A stretch of DNA of 43,535 nt from Candidatus Rifleibacteriota bacterium (GTDB lineage: Bacteria > Muiribacteriota > Ozemobacteria > Ozemobacterales > Ozemobacteraceae): assembly GCA_012517355.1 (NCBI GenBank), contig JAAYVD010000059.1, positions 1 through 43,535 on the forward strand, in the 5' to 3' direction. The notes below the pieces were generated by a model. It was not told where the DNA came from. It ran no database searches and saw nothing but the letters and a program-made list of their open reading frames with translations. A program made the position numbers and the translations under genes. This document shows, piece by piece, positions 1 through 7,391 of the stretch. Each line of letters opens with the position of its first letter. The first letter of the stretch is position 1.

Positions 1-367
1 CGAACTCCTGTCGGGCAAGTTCAAGTTCACCCCGGGCAACGAGAGCAAGGACCCCTTCAAACCCCTCGTCGTGAAAAAGGTCGTCCTGCCCCCCGCCCCC
101 ACCCCCGTCTCCAAGCCCTCCGGCCCCTCCGCTCCCCCGCCGCCCCCTCCCCCCAAGCCGATCCAGCTGTTCGTCTCGGGCGTCTGCGGCAACGAAAACG
201 AGCGCCTGGCCATGATCATGTTCGAGAACAAGCCCTACGTCGTGTCCAAGGACATGGTCGTCGATGGCAAGTTCAAGGTCGTCGACATCCTCCCCGACCG
301 CCTCGTCATCTACTCCAACAAGGAACAGATGCGGCGCACCTTCCCCATCGGCGGCGGGAAGGAATAG
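1..367 (+). CDS. PilP/GspC-like secretin-partner protein, 5'-truncated by the window edge
   Basis: The reading frame is open from base 2, so the true start lies outside the window; a GTG at 71 is internal. The visible part has KDPFKPLVV, the RDPF-type signature expected in PilP-like proteins, a Pro-rich linker, and a C-terminal domain of about 66 residues (LFVSGVCGNE to FPIGGGKE). That domain resembles the small beta domain of PilP/GspC inner-membrane proteins that bind the secretin N-domains in the periplasm. It is about 83% identical (55 of 66 residues) to the same domain of the next gene. A tandem PilP-like pair followed by a secretin supports the role. The PilP-type assignment is family inference. 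Confidence 0.8.
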   Translation, partial: ELLSGKFKFTPGNESKDPFKPLVVKKVVLPPAPTPVSKPSGPSAPPPPPPPKPIQLFVSGVCGNENERLAMIMFENKPYVVSKDMVVDGKFKVVDILPDRLVIYSNKEQMRRTFPIGGGKE

Positions 368-412
368 GCCCCGGCTGACCCGGGCACCGAACGGACAGGA
401 AAGGGGGAACCC

Positions 413-973
413 ATGCTGCGCACCGCCACCTCGCGCTGGACCCTGGCCTCATCCCTGGCCCTCGCCCTGGCCCTGACCACCCCGGGCCTCGCCCAGGAAA
501 CCGGCCCCGGCTCCGCCCCGACGGCCGGTGCCGCCGCCCTGGCCGCCCCGGCCGACCAGCCCGCCGGCCAGGACCCCCTCGCCGCCCTCGACGAGGAACC
601 CGCCCAGGTGCAGGCCCTTTCCGATACCCACAAGTTCATTCCCGGCGTCGAAGGGAAGGACCCGTTCAAACCCCTCGTCGTGAAACCCCTTCCCCCAAAA
701 ACCACCGAAGTGGTGGCCACCGCTCCCGTGGTCATCATCCCCGGTCCGGAGAAACCCCCTCCCCCTCTTCAGTTGTTCGTCTCGGGGATCTGCGGAAACG
801 AATCGGAACGTCTGGCCATGATCATCTTCGAAAACAGACCATTCGTCGTCCATAAAGAAATGAATGTGGACGGAAAGTTCAAAGTTGTCGATGTACTAGC
901 TGATCGCCTAGTCATTTATTCCAACAGGGAACAAATGCGTCGGACATTTCCGATCGGAGGTGGAAAAGAATGA
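413..973 (+). CDS. PilP/GspC-like secretin-partner protein, second copy
   Basis: 186 aa. The ATG at 413 follows an AGGAAAGGGGG ribosome binding site. The N-terminus is a signal peptide or anchor (hydrophobic to about residue 30, ending near GLAQE), then an Ala/Pro-rich linker, the GKDPFKPLVV motif near residue 83, and a C-terminal PilP-like domain. It is the paralogue of the truncated gene upstream and overlaps the secretin start by ATGA, so the three are probably one operon. The last 130 or so bases are strikingly AT-richer than the rest (CTA, GTA, AAA and ATT codons), although the protein there is nearly identical to the GC-rich upstream copy. The same stretch carries the secretin ribosome binding site GGAGGT at 956-961. 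Confidence 0.85.
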   Translation: MLRTATSRWTLASSLALALALTTPGLAQETGPGSAPTAGAAALAAPADQPAGQDPLAALDEEPAQVQALSDTHKFIPGVEGKDPFKPLVVKPLPPKTTEVVATAPVVIIPGPEKPPPPLQLFVSGICGNESERLAMIIFENRPFVVHKEMNVDGKFKVVDVLADRLVIYSNREQMRRTFPIGGGKE

Positions 974-2355
974 GTTCCACGGGTACCCAGAGAAAAACCC
1001 TCTACCTGGTGCTGGCAGCGTGGGTCCTGCTGCTGGCGTCTTCGGCCCTTGCCGAAGACAACATCTCGCTCGACTTCCGCGACACGGACATCCGTGAGAT
1101 CATCAAGATCATCGCCCAGAAGTCGGGCACCAACATCATCGCCGAGAAGAGCGTCCGCGGCAACGTCACCGTTCGCCTCAACGACGTCTATTACGAGGAA
1201 GCGATGAACCTGATCGCCAAGACCAACGGGTTCGCCGTCCGCAAGATCGGCAACACCTGGATCCTGGCCGATGAGAAGAAGCTCATCGAGGCCTTCGAAA
1301 AGGGCCTGACCATCACCAAGCGGCTGCAGTATGCCAAGGCCGCCGACGTGAGCAAGATCATCGCCCAGACCATCAAGAAGGACGTCAAGGTCGCCACCGA
1401 CGAACGCATCAACGCGGTCATCGTCTCCGGCGGCAAGGACATCCTGGACGAGGTGAAGAAGCTCATCGAGACCATCGACACCCCCGTCCACCAGGTCATG
1501 ATCGAGTCGAAGATCGTCGAAGTGACCACCAACGCCACCAAGAACCTCGGGTTCAAGTGGCAGGCCGGTCTGGAAGACGCGGTGCAGGACCTGAGCGCCG
1601 CCCCCATCTTCCGCACCAAGGAATACTTCGCGGCCAATCCCGACTCCACCCTCTACCAGGGCGGCACCTTCGCCCGGCCCCAGGGTGAACTGTTCGGCCT
1701 CGGCGACTTCTACCGCGACAACCTGATCTTCCGCACCACCCTCGCCATCCTGGAAACCCACAACGAGAGCAAGGTCCTGAGCAATCCCAAGATCTCGGCG
1801 GTGAACGGCCAGGAAGCCAACATCGTGGTGGGCACCAAGGTCATCTACCCCGGCGGCGCCGACCAGCCCCCGAAGGAAAAGGACACCGGTATCAAGCTGA
1901 AGATCACCCCCCGCATCAACGACGACGGCTACATCACCGTCGATGCGGAACCGGAAGTGTCCTTCGTGGAAAGCTGGTCCAACAACGGCATGTATCCCGT
2001 CATCGGCACTCGCTCCGCCAAGACCACCATCCGCGTCCGTGACGGCGAGGAGATCCTGATCGGCGGCCTCATCCGCGACAACGAGACCAAGGAACGGAAC
2101 AAGATCCCGCTCCTGGGCAACATCCCGATCATCAAGTCCCTGTTCAACTTCACCGGCAAAACCGGCAGCTCGCAGGAACTGATCATCCTCATCACCCCGC
2201 ACATCATCGCCCAGAGCATCGAATCGGCCGCCCCGACCTCGCTGGTGCCCACCGGTGGGGAAGCGGCAACCGTGGCGCCCGCCGCCCAGCCCGCCGCCCA
2301 GCCCGCCGGCACCCCCGGCGACGCCTTCGACAACGCCTTCGACAGCTCGTTCTAG
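970..2355 (+). CDS. Secretin, outer-membrane channel (PilQ/GspD family, short form)
   Basis: 461 aa. Signal peptide about 1-28 (cleavage near SSALA-ED). Two N-domains follow: an STN/N0-N1-like unit about 30-105 (ISLDFRDTDIREIIKIIAQ) and a second about 117-175 (LQYAKAADVSKIIAQTI). The secretin core is about 180-415, with LSNPKISAVNGQEANI and the C-terminal signature region GEEILIGGLIRDNETKE, IPLLGNIPIIKSLF and ELIILITPHII. It is shorter than typical PilQ or GspD (600-700 aa) because it has few N-domains. A Pro/Ala tail ends the protein. It would form the outer-membrane pore for a pilus or pseudopilus, with the PilP-like proteins as periplasmic partners. Translation is coupled to the preceding gene. 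Confidence 0.95.
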   Translation: MSSTGTQRKTLYLVLAAWVLLLASSALAEDNISLDFRDTDIREIIKIIAQKSGTNIIAEKSVRGNVTVRLNDVYYEEAMNLIAKTNGFAVRKIGNTWILADEKKLIEAFEKGLTITKRLQYAKAADVSKIIAQTIKKDVKVATDERINAVIVSGGKDILDEVKKLIETIDTPVHQVMIESKIVEVTTNATKNLGFKWQAGLEDAVQDLSAAPIFRTKEYFAANPDSTLYQGGTFARPQGELFGLGDFYRDNLIFRTTLAILETHNESKVLSNPKISAVNGQEANIVVGTKVIYPGGADQPPKEKDTGIKLKITPRINDDGYITVDAEPEVSFVESWSNNGMYPVIGTRSAKTTIRVRDGEEILIGGLIRDNETKERNKIPLLGNIPIIKSLFNFTGKTGSSQELIILITPHIIAQSIESAAPTSLVPTGGEAATVAPAAQPAAQPAGTPGDAFDNAFDSSF

Positions 2356-2373
2356 CCCACCCTCCGAACTCCA

Positions 2374-2401
2374 CCCCGGCCCCCACGGGCCGGGGTTTTT
2401 T
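2374..2401 (+). terminator. Rho-independent terminator after the secretin gene
   Basis: A perfect 9-bp stem (CCCCGGCCC / GGGCCGGGG) with a 4-nt loop is followed directly by six T. It starts 18 nt after the secretin stop codon and closes the PilP-PilP-secretin operon. Confidence 0.92.
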
Positions 2402-2695
2402 CCTTTTCCCCGCCGTTCCTCTTCCCCAGCCGTGGCCCTCTCCCTGCCTCCCCGGACCAACGCCACCCGTGTCGGGCCCACCGTCTGCCGCCAAATCTGT
2501 AGGGGCGGCCCCCCGTGACCGCCCCGTCCAAGGCACGGTTGCGCTCCGACAAAGGGTTCGGGTATTTTCCTGTAACCGGGAATCTCCCGGAGACAAGTTC
2601 CTTGGTGGGAAAAGCTCGAGGGGTGGCCACCACCGGTTCCCGCCCGCCACCGGTTGTCCCCCGGATACCCGGGGATTCCACGAGGGAGGTTGACC
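2402..2695. other. Intergenic region before the first transglutaminase-like gene
   Basis: No gene is visible in these 294 bases. The stretch holds the end of the terminator U-tract, one copy of the TGTAACC-N16 promoter motif and the GGGAGG ribosome binding site of the next gene. Confidence 0.7.
2571..2599 (+). promoter_or_regulatory. Putative ECF-sigma promoter, site 1
   Basis: TGTAACC at 2571-2577, exactly 16 bases, then CAAGTT at 2594-2599, about 96 bases upstream of the ATG at 2696. It matches the element shared by nine intergenic sites in this window; the -10 is one base from the CAAGTC seen upstream of the anti-sigma gene. Confidence 0.6.
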
Positions 2696-4177
2696 ATGAA
2701 ACGACCCCGCCGGACCCTTTCCGGCCTCCTATTGGCCATGCTCCTGACCACCTCGCTGGTGGTGCCCACCCTCCTGGAGGCCGCCAGCCCCCTGTCCATT
2801 CTGCAGGGCCACACGGTCAAGCCGGCCGCCGGCACCACCGAGGCGGGGGCCCCCGCCGCCGAGACCCCCACCGCACGCCAGGCCCGCATCTTCCTCAACA
2901 CCGACGGGCTGGTCAGCCGGTCGAAGGACCTCGCCTTCATGCAGCTCTTCAAGGCCGAACTGGAGAAACGGGGGATCCCCACCCAGATCTCCCCCTACGG
3001 CAGCGGCCCGAACAACCACGTCCTCAGCATCAAGAACTGCCCCCAGGGCTCCTGGGTGGTCACCGCCGCCAGCGGCATCTGCGCCGGCACCTTCCGCGAC
3101 ATGGTCCTGGCCCGGAAAGGCTACCTGAAGTCCTCCTGGGAAAAGAACCAGATCGCGGGCCTCATCTTCCTCAACCTCTCCCCGCACCTGCTCAAGGGCC
3201 TCGGCTACCTGCGCCGCGCCTGGGATGACAACTTCTCCCCCGCCTCCTTCAGGGGCATCGAGAACCCCTACCAGTACATCCGCAGCGTGGGCTACTTCGT
3301 GGCCGAATCGGCCTCCTACAACAAGCCCGAGTTGAACCCGAAGCGGGTGCCGATCCTCGCGGCCCAGATCGCCGACATCGTGCTCGGCAGGTCGGAAGGC
3401 GGCACCGAGTCGGCCGAGGCCCAGGAACTCAGCTGGATCCTGCAGCGGGTCGCCCAGGGCGACACCAGCCAGGATGGCGCCAAGGTGAAGGAACTGCAAC
3501 GCGCCCTGCAGGCCTGCGGCTATTACCGGGGCTACCTCGTCGACGGCTGGTTCGGCCCCCTCACCCAGCAGGCCGTCATGGCCTTCCAGCGCGACCACCG
3601 CCTGAACGTCAGCGGCTACGTCGGGCCCTCCCTCTTCAGCTACATCCGCGACAAGGCCAGGGAAGGGAAGGGGAAACCCGCCACCGGCACGAGCGGTTCC
3701 TCCACCACGGGCGGCTCCTTCGCCTGCCCCGACGACCTGAAATCCTACCTGCAGGCGACCTCCCACTGCCAGGTCACCAACGCCGCCATCCAGGCCAAGG
3801 CCAGGAGCCTGCGTGGCAGCACGCCCGCCGCCACCATCGCCAACGTCTTCCGGTTCGCCCAATCCCTCGGCTACCGCTACTACTACAACAGCCAGCAGGG
3901 CGCCGCCACCACCCTCGCCCGCGGCCGCGGCAACTGCTGCGACCAGGCCAACCTGATCGTCGCCCTCCTGCGCGCCAACGGCATCCCCGGCAAATACGGC
4001 CATTGCACCGACTGCCGGTTCGGCTCCGGCCTGCGCTGCGGACACGTCTGGGCCTACGCCTGGTGTGACGGAAAGTGGCTGGCCCTCGACTCCACCAGCT
4101 CGAAGAACCGCGTGGGCGCCCTCAACAGCTTCACCGCCCTCGGCACCATCAGGACCTACCGCGAACTCTCCTTCTGA
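2696..4177 (+). CDS. Secreted transglutaminase-fold cell-wall hydrolase-like protein with peptidoglycan-binding domain
   Basis: 493 aa. The ATG at 2696 is chosen because GGGAGG precedes it and a clear signal peptide (about 1-30) follows. Just after it comes SPLSILQGH. Residues about 62-230 form a domain (NTDGLVSRSKD, GPNNHVLSIKN, CAGTFRDM, RRAWDDNFSP) that I associate from memory with methanogen surface proteins. A PG_binding_1-like domain follows at about 255-325 (VKELQRALQACGYY, GWFGPLTQQAV). The C-terminal transglutaminase-like domain (380-475) has the triad context GNCCDQANL (Cys 414/415), GHVWAY (His 450) and LALDSTS (Asp 465). This arrangement resembles pseudomurein endoisopeptidases (peptidase family C71) more than true transglutaminases. 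It likely acts on wall peptides in the periplasm. A partner gene follows 20 bases later. Confidence 0.8.
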   Translation: MKRPRRTLSGLLLAMLLTTSLVVPTLLEAASPLSILQGHTVKPAAGTTEAGAPAAETPTARQARIFLNTDGLVSRSKDLAFMQLFKAELEKRGIPTQISPYGSGPNNHVLSIKNCPQGSWVVTAASGICAGTFRDMVLARKGYLKSSWEKNQIAGLIFLNLSPHLLKGLGYLRRAWDDNFSPASFRGIENPYQYIRSVGYFVAESASYNKPELNPKRVPILAAQIADIVLGRSEGGTESAEAQELSWILQRVAQGDTSQDGAKVKELQRALQACGYYRGYLVDGWFGPLTQQAVMAFQRDHRLNVSGYVGPSLFSYIRDKAREGKGKPATGTSGSSTTGGSFACPDDLKSYLQATSHCQVTNAAIQAKARSLRGSTPAATIANVFRFAQSLGYRYYYNSQQGAATTLARGRGNCCDQANLIVALLRANGIPGKYGHCTDCRFGSGLRCGHVWAYAWCDGKWLALDSTSSKNRVGALNSFTALGTIRTYRELSF

Positions 4178-4196
4178 CGATCAAGGAGCCCCCACC

Positions 4197-5297
4197 ATGC
4201 GCATCCTGCCTTCCCTCCTGCTCGCCCTGGCCTTCCTCGCCGCCCTTCCCACGGACGCCACGGCCGCCGAAGAACCCGCCGCCACCCCCGCCATCCATCT
4301 CGGAACCGTGGCGGCCGTCATTCCCGGCCCGATCACGGCCCCCGACCGGGATGCCGGGTCCGGCTTCCTCCTCGCCGTGGCCGACGGCCAGGCCTTCGTC
4401 CTCGACCTGCTCGGCCGCCGCATGCTGGTCCGGCCGCTGCAAGGGGAAGCCCCGGTCGCCACCTCCCCCCTGCCCAAGGACTTCCTGACCGCCGCCACCG
4501 CCCCCGACGGGCACGTGGTCGCCCTGTTCCGGAAGGGGTTGCAGACCTGGCCGTCCTGGCCCGCCTTCGCCCACGCCTGTGCCGACCCCGTCGCCGGACC
4601 GGCCAACCGGGTGCCCCTGGCCGGGCCCGCCTTGGCCGACGAACCCCGCCGCTACCGGCTGAAGGCCGCCCCCGACGGGACCTTCCTCTTGCGCGATGCC
4701 CAGACCGACACGCTGCACGTGCTCGCCGCCGACGGCCGGGAACTCGGAGCCCCCCCCTGTGGCAGCGACTTCCTGCCCACCGGCCAGGGAACCTTCCTGA
4801 TGACGACCGGCTCGCCCGACCAGGGCCTGAAGATCCAGGAGTTCCCCACGACCCCCCCCGCGCCCGGCCAGGACCAGCCCCAGACCGAGATGACGGGCTG
4901 GAACGAAGCCCTGAACCTCGACACCGCCGAGGCCACCCTGCTGGCCCTCGACCCCGCCGCCCCCGCCGCCTGGATCGCCCTGGCGCCGCCCGTCCCGGAG
5001 GTCCCGGTCGTTTCGGATCCCCAGGAAGCCACCGCCACCGCGGCGGTCGAGGATGCCCCCAGCGGGGTTTCCATCACGCCCACCCTGTTCCGGCACCCCA
5101 CCGACCCCACCCAGGAATGCCTCGTGGTGGCCCGCCTCGAGCCGAAAGGCCCGCTCACCCCGGTGGCCCGCTTCCCGGTGGGGGAGGCCGACGGCAAGCT
5201 CTGCCTCACCACCCAGGGCCTCTGGTTCCTCACCCTCGAATTCGGCGCCGAGGACCGCATCGACCGGCTGGTGATCCATCACGCCCCGGCGAAGTGA
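4197..5297 (+). CDS. Secreted beta-rich protein of unknown function, partner of the transglutaminase-like gene
   Basis: 366 aa. The ATG at 4197 has AAGGAG 8 bases upstream, and a signal peptide (about 1-24) ends near TDATAA-EE. I do not recognise a family. The protein has repeated short beta-like units (FLLAVADGQAFVLDLLGRR, RRYRLKAAPDGTFLLRDAQ, LHVLAADGRELG) reminiscent of a beta-propeller. It is a paralogue of the gene at 14989-16122, which also directly follows a transglutaminase-like gene (compare RRYRLQATADGRMALTD). The conserved pairing suggests the two products act together in the periplasm. The fold is inferred from pattern only. Confidence 0.75.
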   Translation: MRILPSLLLALAFLAALPTDATAAEEPAATPAIHLGTVAAVIPGPITAPDRDAGSGFLLAVADGQAFVLDLLGRRMLVRPLQGEAPVATSPLPKDFLTAATAPDGHVVALFRKGLQTWPSWPAFAHACADPVAGPANRVPLAGPALADEPRRYRLKAAPDGTFLLRDAQTDTLHVLAADGRELGAPPCGSDFLPTGQGTFLMTTGSPDQGLKIQEFPTTPPAPGQDQPQTEMTGWNEALNLDTAEATLLALDPAAPAAWIALAPPVPEVPVVSDPQEATATAAVEDAPSGVSITPTLFRHPTDPTQECLVVARLEPKGPLTPVARFPVGEADGKLCLTTQGLWFLTLEFGAEDRIDRLVIHHAPAK

Positions 5298-5365
5298 CCC
5301 GGGAAGGGCCCCGCCGGCCCTCGCCAAACGCCCTGTCGATCCACTCCGGCAGGGGGCTTCCTTTT

Positions 5366-5465
5366 CTGTCACCGCCCGGCGACCACTGCCGGAAGATGGG
5401 ACGGCGCTGAAGGGGGCGGAACTCGCTCTGTTTCCCTGTCATGGCCCGGCGACCACTGCCGGAAG
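5366..5465. repeat. Pair of 30-bp direct repeats spaced 70 bp, convergent intergenic region
   Basis: Bases 5366-5395 and 5436-5465 match at 28 of 30 positions (core GCCCGGCGACCACTGCCGG). They lie between the convergent ends of the 4197-5297 gene and the sigma gene. No third copy was noticed. Confidence 0.75.
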
Positions 5466-5563
5466 GCACCGCCCCCCCCCTCGAGCCTCCACCTCCGGCC
5501 GGATCACCCAGACCCGGGTTCCTTTCGTCCGGGCTTTCCCGGCCGGCCCGGGGACCGGCTCTC

Positions 5564-6127
5564 TCAGCCAGGGCCCGCGCCACCCATCTCCTCGCCCATC
5601 TCGCGGCGGGCCCGGAACAGGCGGATCTTGACCAGGTCCACCGAGATCTCGAGGATGTCGCCGATCTCGACGCAGCTGCGCCCGAGGAAGTAGTAGAGCC
5701 AGACCACCAGCCGCTTGTCCTCGTCGAGCCGCCGGAAGGCGGCCAGCACCTGGGCCCGGTCCTCGGCCCGCACCTGGACTTCGAGCGGGTCGGGCAGATC
5801 GGCCCCGGCGTCGGGATCGGGTGGCGGCAGCGGCCGCTTTGTGCGACGCAAAAACTGGTAGCAGTGGTGGGTGGCGATCTTGAGGATCCAGTTGGTGAAG
5901 GAGCGGCCGACGTCGAACCGCGGCAGGCTCTGCCAGGTGGCCAGAAAGATGTCCTGGCACAGGTCGAGGGCCTCCTCGCGGCGGCGCGTGTAGTTCATCA
6001 CCAGCCCGAGCACCCGGTGCTGGTAGCGCCGCACCAGCTCGGCGAACCGGTCGGGACGGCCCGCCCGCGCCTCGGCGACGATCGCCTCGTCGGATACGGC
6101 GGGCGGAACCCCCACGCCTTGGTTCAT
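5564..6127 (-). CDS. ECF-type sigma-70 family RNA polymerase sigma factor
   Basis: 187 aa. The start at 6127 overlaps the stop of the upstream GspJ-like gene (ATGA); an in-frame ATG at 6139 lies inside that gene. Region 2: RFAELVRRYQHRVLGLVMNY, DLCQDIFLATWQSLPRF, FTNWILKIATHHCYQFLRR. Region 4: LDEDKRLVVWLYYFLGRSCVEIGDILEISVDLVKIRLFRARREMG. Regions 1 and 3 are absent, as expected for ECF factors, which recruit polymerase to promoters with an AAC-containing -35. It is the last gene of module A and has no adjacent anti-sigma gene; the only zinc-finger anti-sigma in view is at 39600-40811. I infer that it recognises the TGTAACC-N16 sites. Confidence 0.93.
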   Translation of the reverse strand: MNQGVGVPPAVSDEAIVAEARAGRPDRFAELVRRYQHRVLGLVMNYTRRREEALDLCQDIFLATWQSLPRFDVGRSFTNWILKIATHHCYQFLRRTKRPLPPPDPDAGADLPDPLEVQVRAEDRAQVLAAFRRLDEDKRLVVWLYYFLGRSCVEIGDILEISVDLVKIRLFRARREMGEEMGGAGPG

Positions 6128-6678
6128 GGGCGCTGCCACTCGGGAACCGCCGCGTTGGCCGGGGCGTTCCCGCAGAAGATGAACCGTTCGAGCCGGTTCG
6201 TCTCCTTCCCCTGGTCGGTGGCGATCTCGAATCGCACCAGCACCCCGAACCGCCCCTCCGCCAGGGTCGTGCGGGTGAAGATCGCCTGGCCCCCGACGGG
6301 GGTCACCAACAAGCCGGAGGCCAGCACCCGGTCCGAGTCGCCCGGCCCCCCGCCCGACTGGCGGCGCCGGACGCCGAGCCCGCCGGGAACGAGTTCGTAG
6401 GAAACCGCGGCGCAGACCACCCCTCCCGCCCCCACCTCCTCGACCACCTCGAGGTGCATGCCACCCGACCCGACGTTCACCGTCCGGGCCCGTTGCAGGT
6501 CGGCCTCGCAGTGGGCCAGCAACAGCGCCCCCGCCTGGATGTTGGTGAGGTGCGAGGCCCCCTTGACCGACGAGCGGAGCCCCTGCGACAGCAGGTTGCC
6601 GAGGAAGGCGAGGATCAGGGCTCCCACCACCGCCCCGATGACCACCTCGACCAGGGTCATGGCCCGTCGCCGCGTCAT
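6124..6678 (-). CDS. GspJ-like minor pseudopilin, module A
   Basis: 184 aa. It starts by ATGA overlap with the GspI-like gene. The prepilin signal is short: MTRRRA then MTLVEVVIGAVVGALILAF, with Glu at +5. Residue -1 is Ala instead of the usual Gly, which may affect processing. The segment after the helix (GLRSSVKGASHLTNIQAGALLLAHCEADLQRAR) and the C-terminal FIFCGNAPANAAVPEWQ match the GspJ-like proteins of modules B and C. It is likely a membrane-extracted minor pseudopilin forming part of a K/I/J tip. Assignment to J rests on gene order (K, I, J) and weak similarity. Confidence 0.8.
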   Translation of the reverse strand: MTRRRAMTLVEVVIGAVVGALILAFLGNLLSQGLRSSVKGASHLTNIQAGALLLAHCEADLQRARTVNVGSGGMHLEVVEEVGAGGVVCAAVSYELVPGGLGVRRRQSGGGPGDSDRVLASGLLVTPVGGQAIFTRTTLAEGRFGVLVRFEIATDQGKETNRLERFIFCGNAPANAAVPEWQRP

Positions 6679-7391
6679 GGCTTCCCCCGGAACACGAGAC
6701 CGGTCAGGCGGATGGCCCGCGCCACCCCGCCGCTCTCCCAGGCCACCCTCGCCACCAGCACCTTGTAGCGGTAGGGCACCCGGTCGCCGGTCGCCTGCCC
6801 CTCGGTGACCGCGAGGGACCGCCCGAACCGCGGATCGGTGGCGGAACCGGCCACCTGAGCCAGGGCCGGCACCTCGCGCTGGCCAGGGGCCAGCAAGGGA
6901 TCGTCGAACGGCAGGCCCCGGGCCAGGTGCAGCACGTCGGCCGCCAGGCCGTAGGCCACCACCTCGTCCCGGGTCTGGACCGTGCCGGTCGTCCCCTGGC
7001 GGAACAGCGTGAACAGGGGCAGGACGGCGATGCCCAGCAGCAGGATGCCCAGGGCGACCTCGACCATGGAGAAACCCGCGACAGGGCCGCCGGTGAACCC
7101 GCCGCCCAGACGGCGACGGACCACCGGACAGGCTGCCCGGCGGAGGAAGCGGCCCCCCCCGCACCGGGCCCGGTTCGTCCGAGCCGGGTGAAGGGCGGCC
7201 ACGGGTCCCTTCACATCCCGCGGGTTTCCTGGAGCACCGCGGGCCCGATGGCTGGAATCGCCCCCGGCCGCCACGGCCCCCAAGGCCGGCCCGAACGCCA
7301 ATGCCGGCCGGCCGGCGCCGGGCGACAGGCGCTGGGCGACGGGGCCACGGGGTTTGGCAACAGGGCGGGAACCGGCCAGGATTCCTGTCAT
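6675..7391 (-). CDS. GspI-like minor pseudopilin with a long N-terminal leader, module A
   Basis: 238 aa. Translation is coupled to the GspK-like gene by ATGA at 7391. The prepilin helix (AGFSMVEVALGILLLGIAVLPLF, Glu at +5) begins only at about residue 105, after an unusually long Arg/Gly/Pro-rich leader. I see no in-frame start codon nearer the helix. The mature part includes FRQGTTGTVQTRDEVVAYGLA and PYRYKVLVARVAWESGGVAR, shared with the I-like proteins of modules B and C. The leader DNA contains GC-rich inverted sequence that may be a decayed copy of the dispersed hairpin element. Confidence 0.8.
   Translation of the reverse strand: MTGILAGSRPVAKPRGPVAQRLSPGAGRPALAFGPALGAVAAGGDSSHRARGAPGNPRDVKGPVAALHPARTNRARCGGGRFLRRAACPVVRRRLGGGFTGGPVAGFSMVEVALGILLLGIAVLPLFTLFRQGTTGTVQTRDEVVAYGLAADVLHLARGLPFDDPLLAPGQREVPALAQVAGSATDPRFGRSLAVTEGQATGDRVPYRYKVLVARVAWESGGVARAIRLTGLVFRGKP

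Noticed and set aside
916-2982. A 688-codon minus-strand frame opposite the secretin
   Set aside because: It is antisense to a clear secretin gene with canonical motifs, its product is Gly/Asp/Val-rich without recognisable domains, and it crosses the secretin terminator.
4197-5297. Start of the secreted partner protein at 4065, inside the preceding gene
   Set aside because: The signal peptide begins at the ATG at 4197, which has AAGGAG at the right distance; the upstream extension is out-of-frame sequence of the transglutaminase-like gene.
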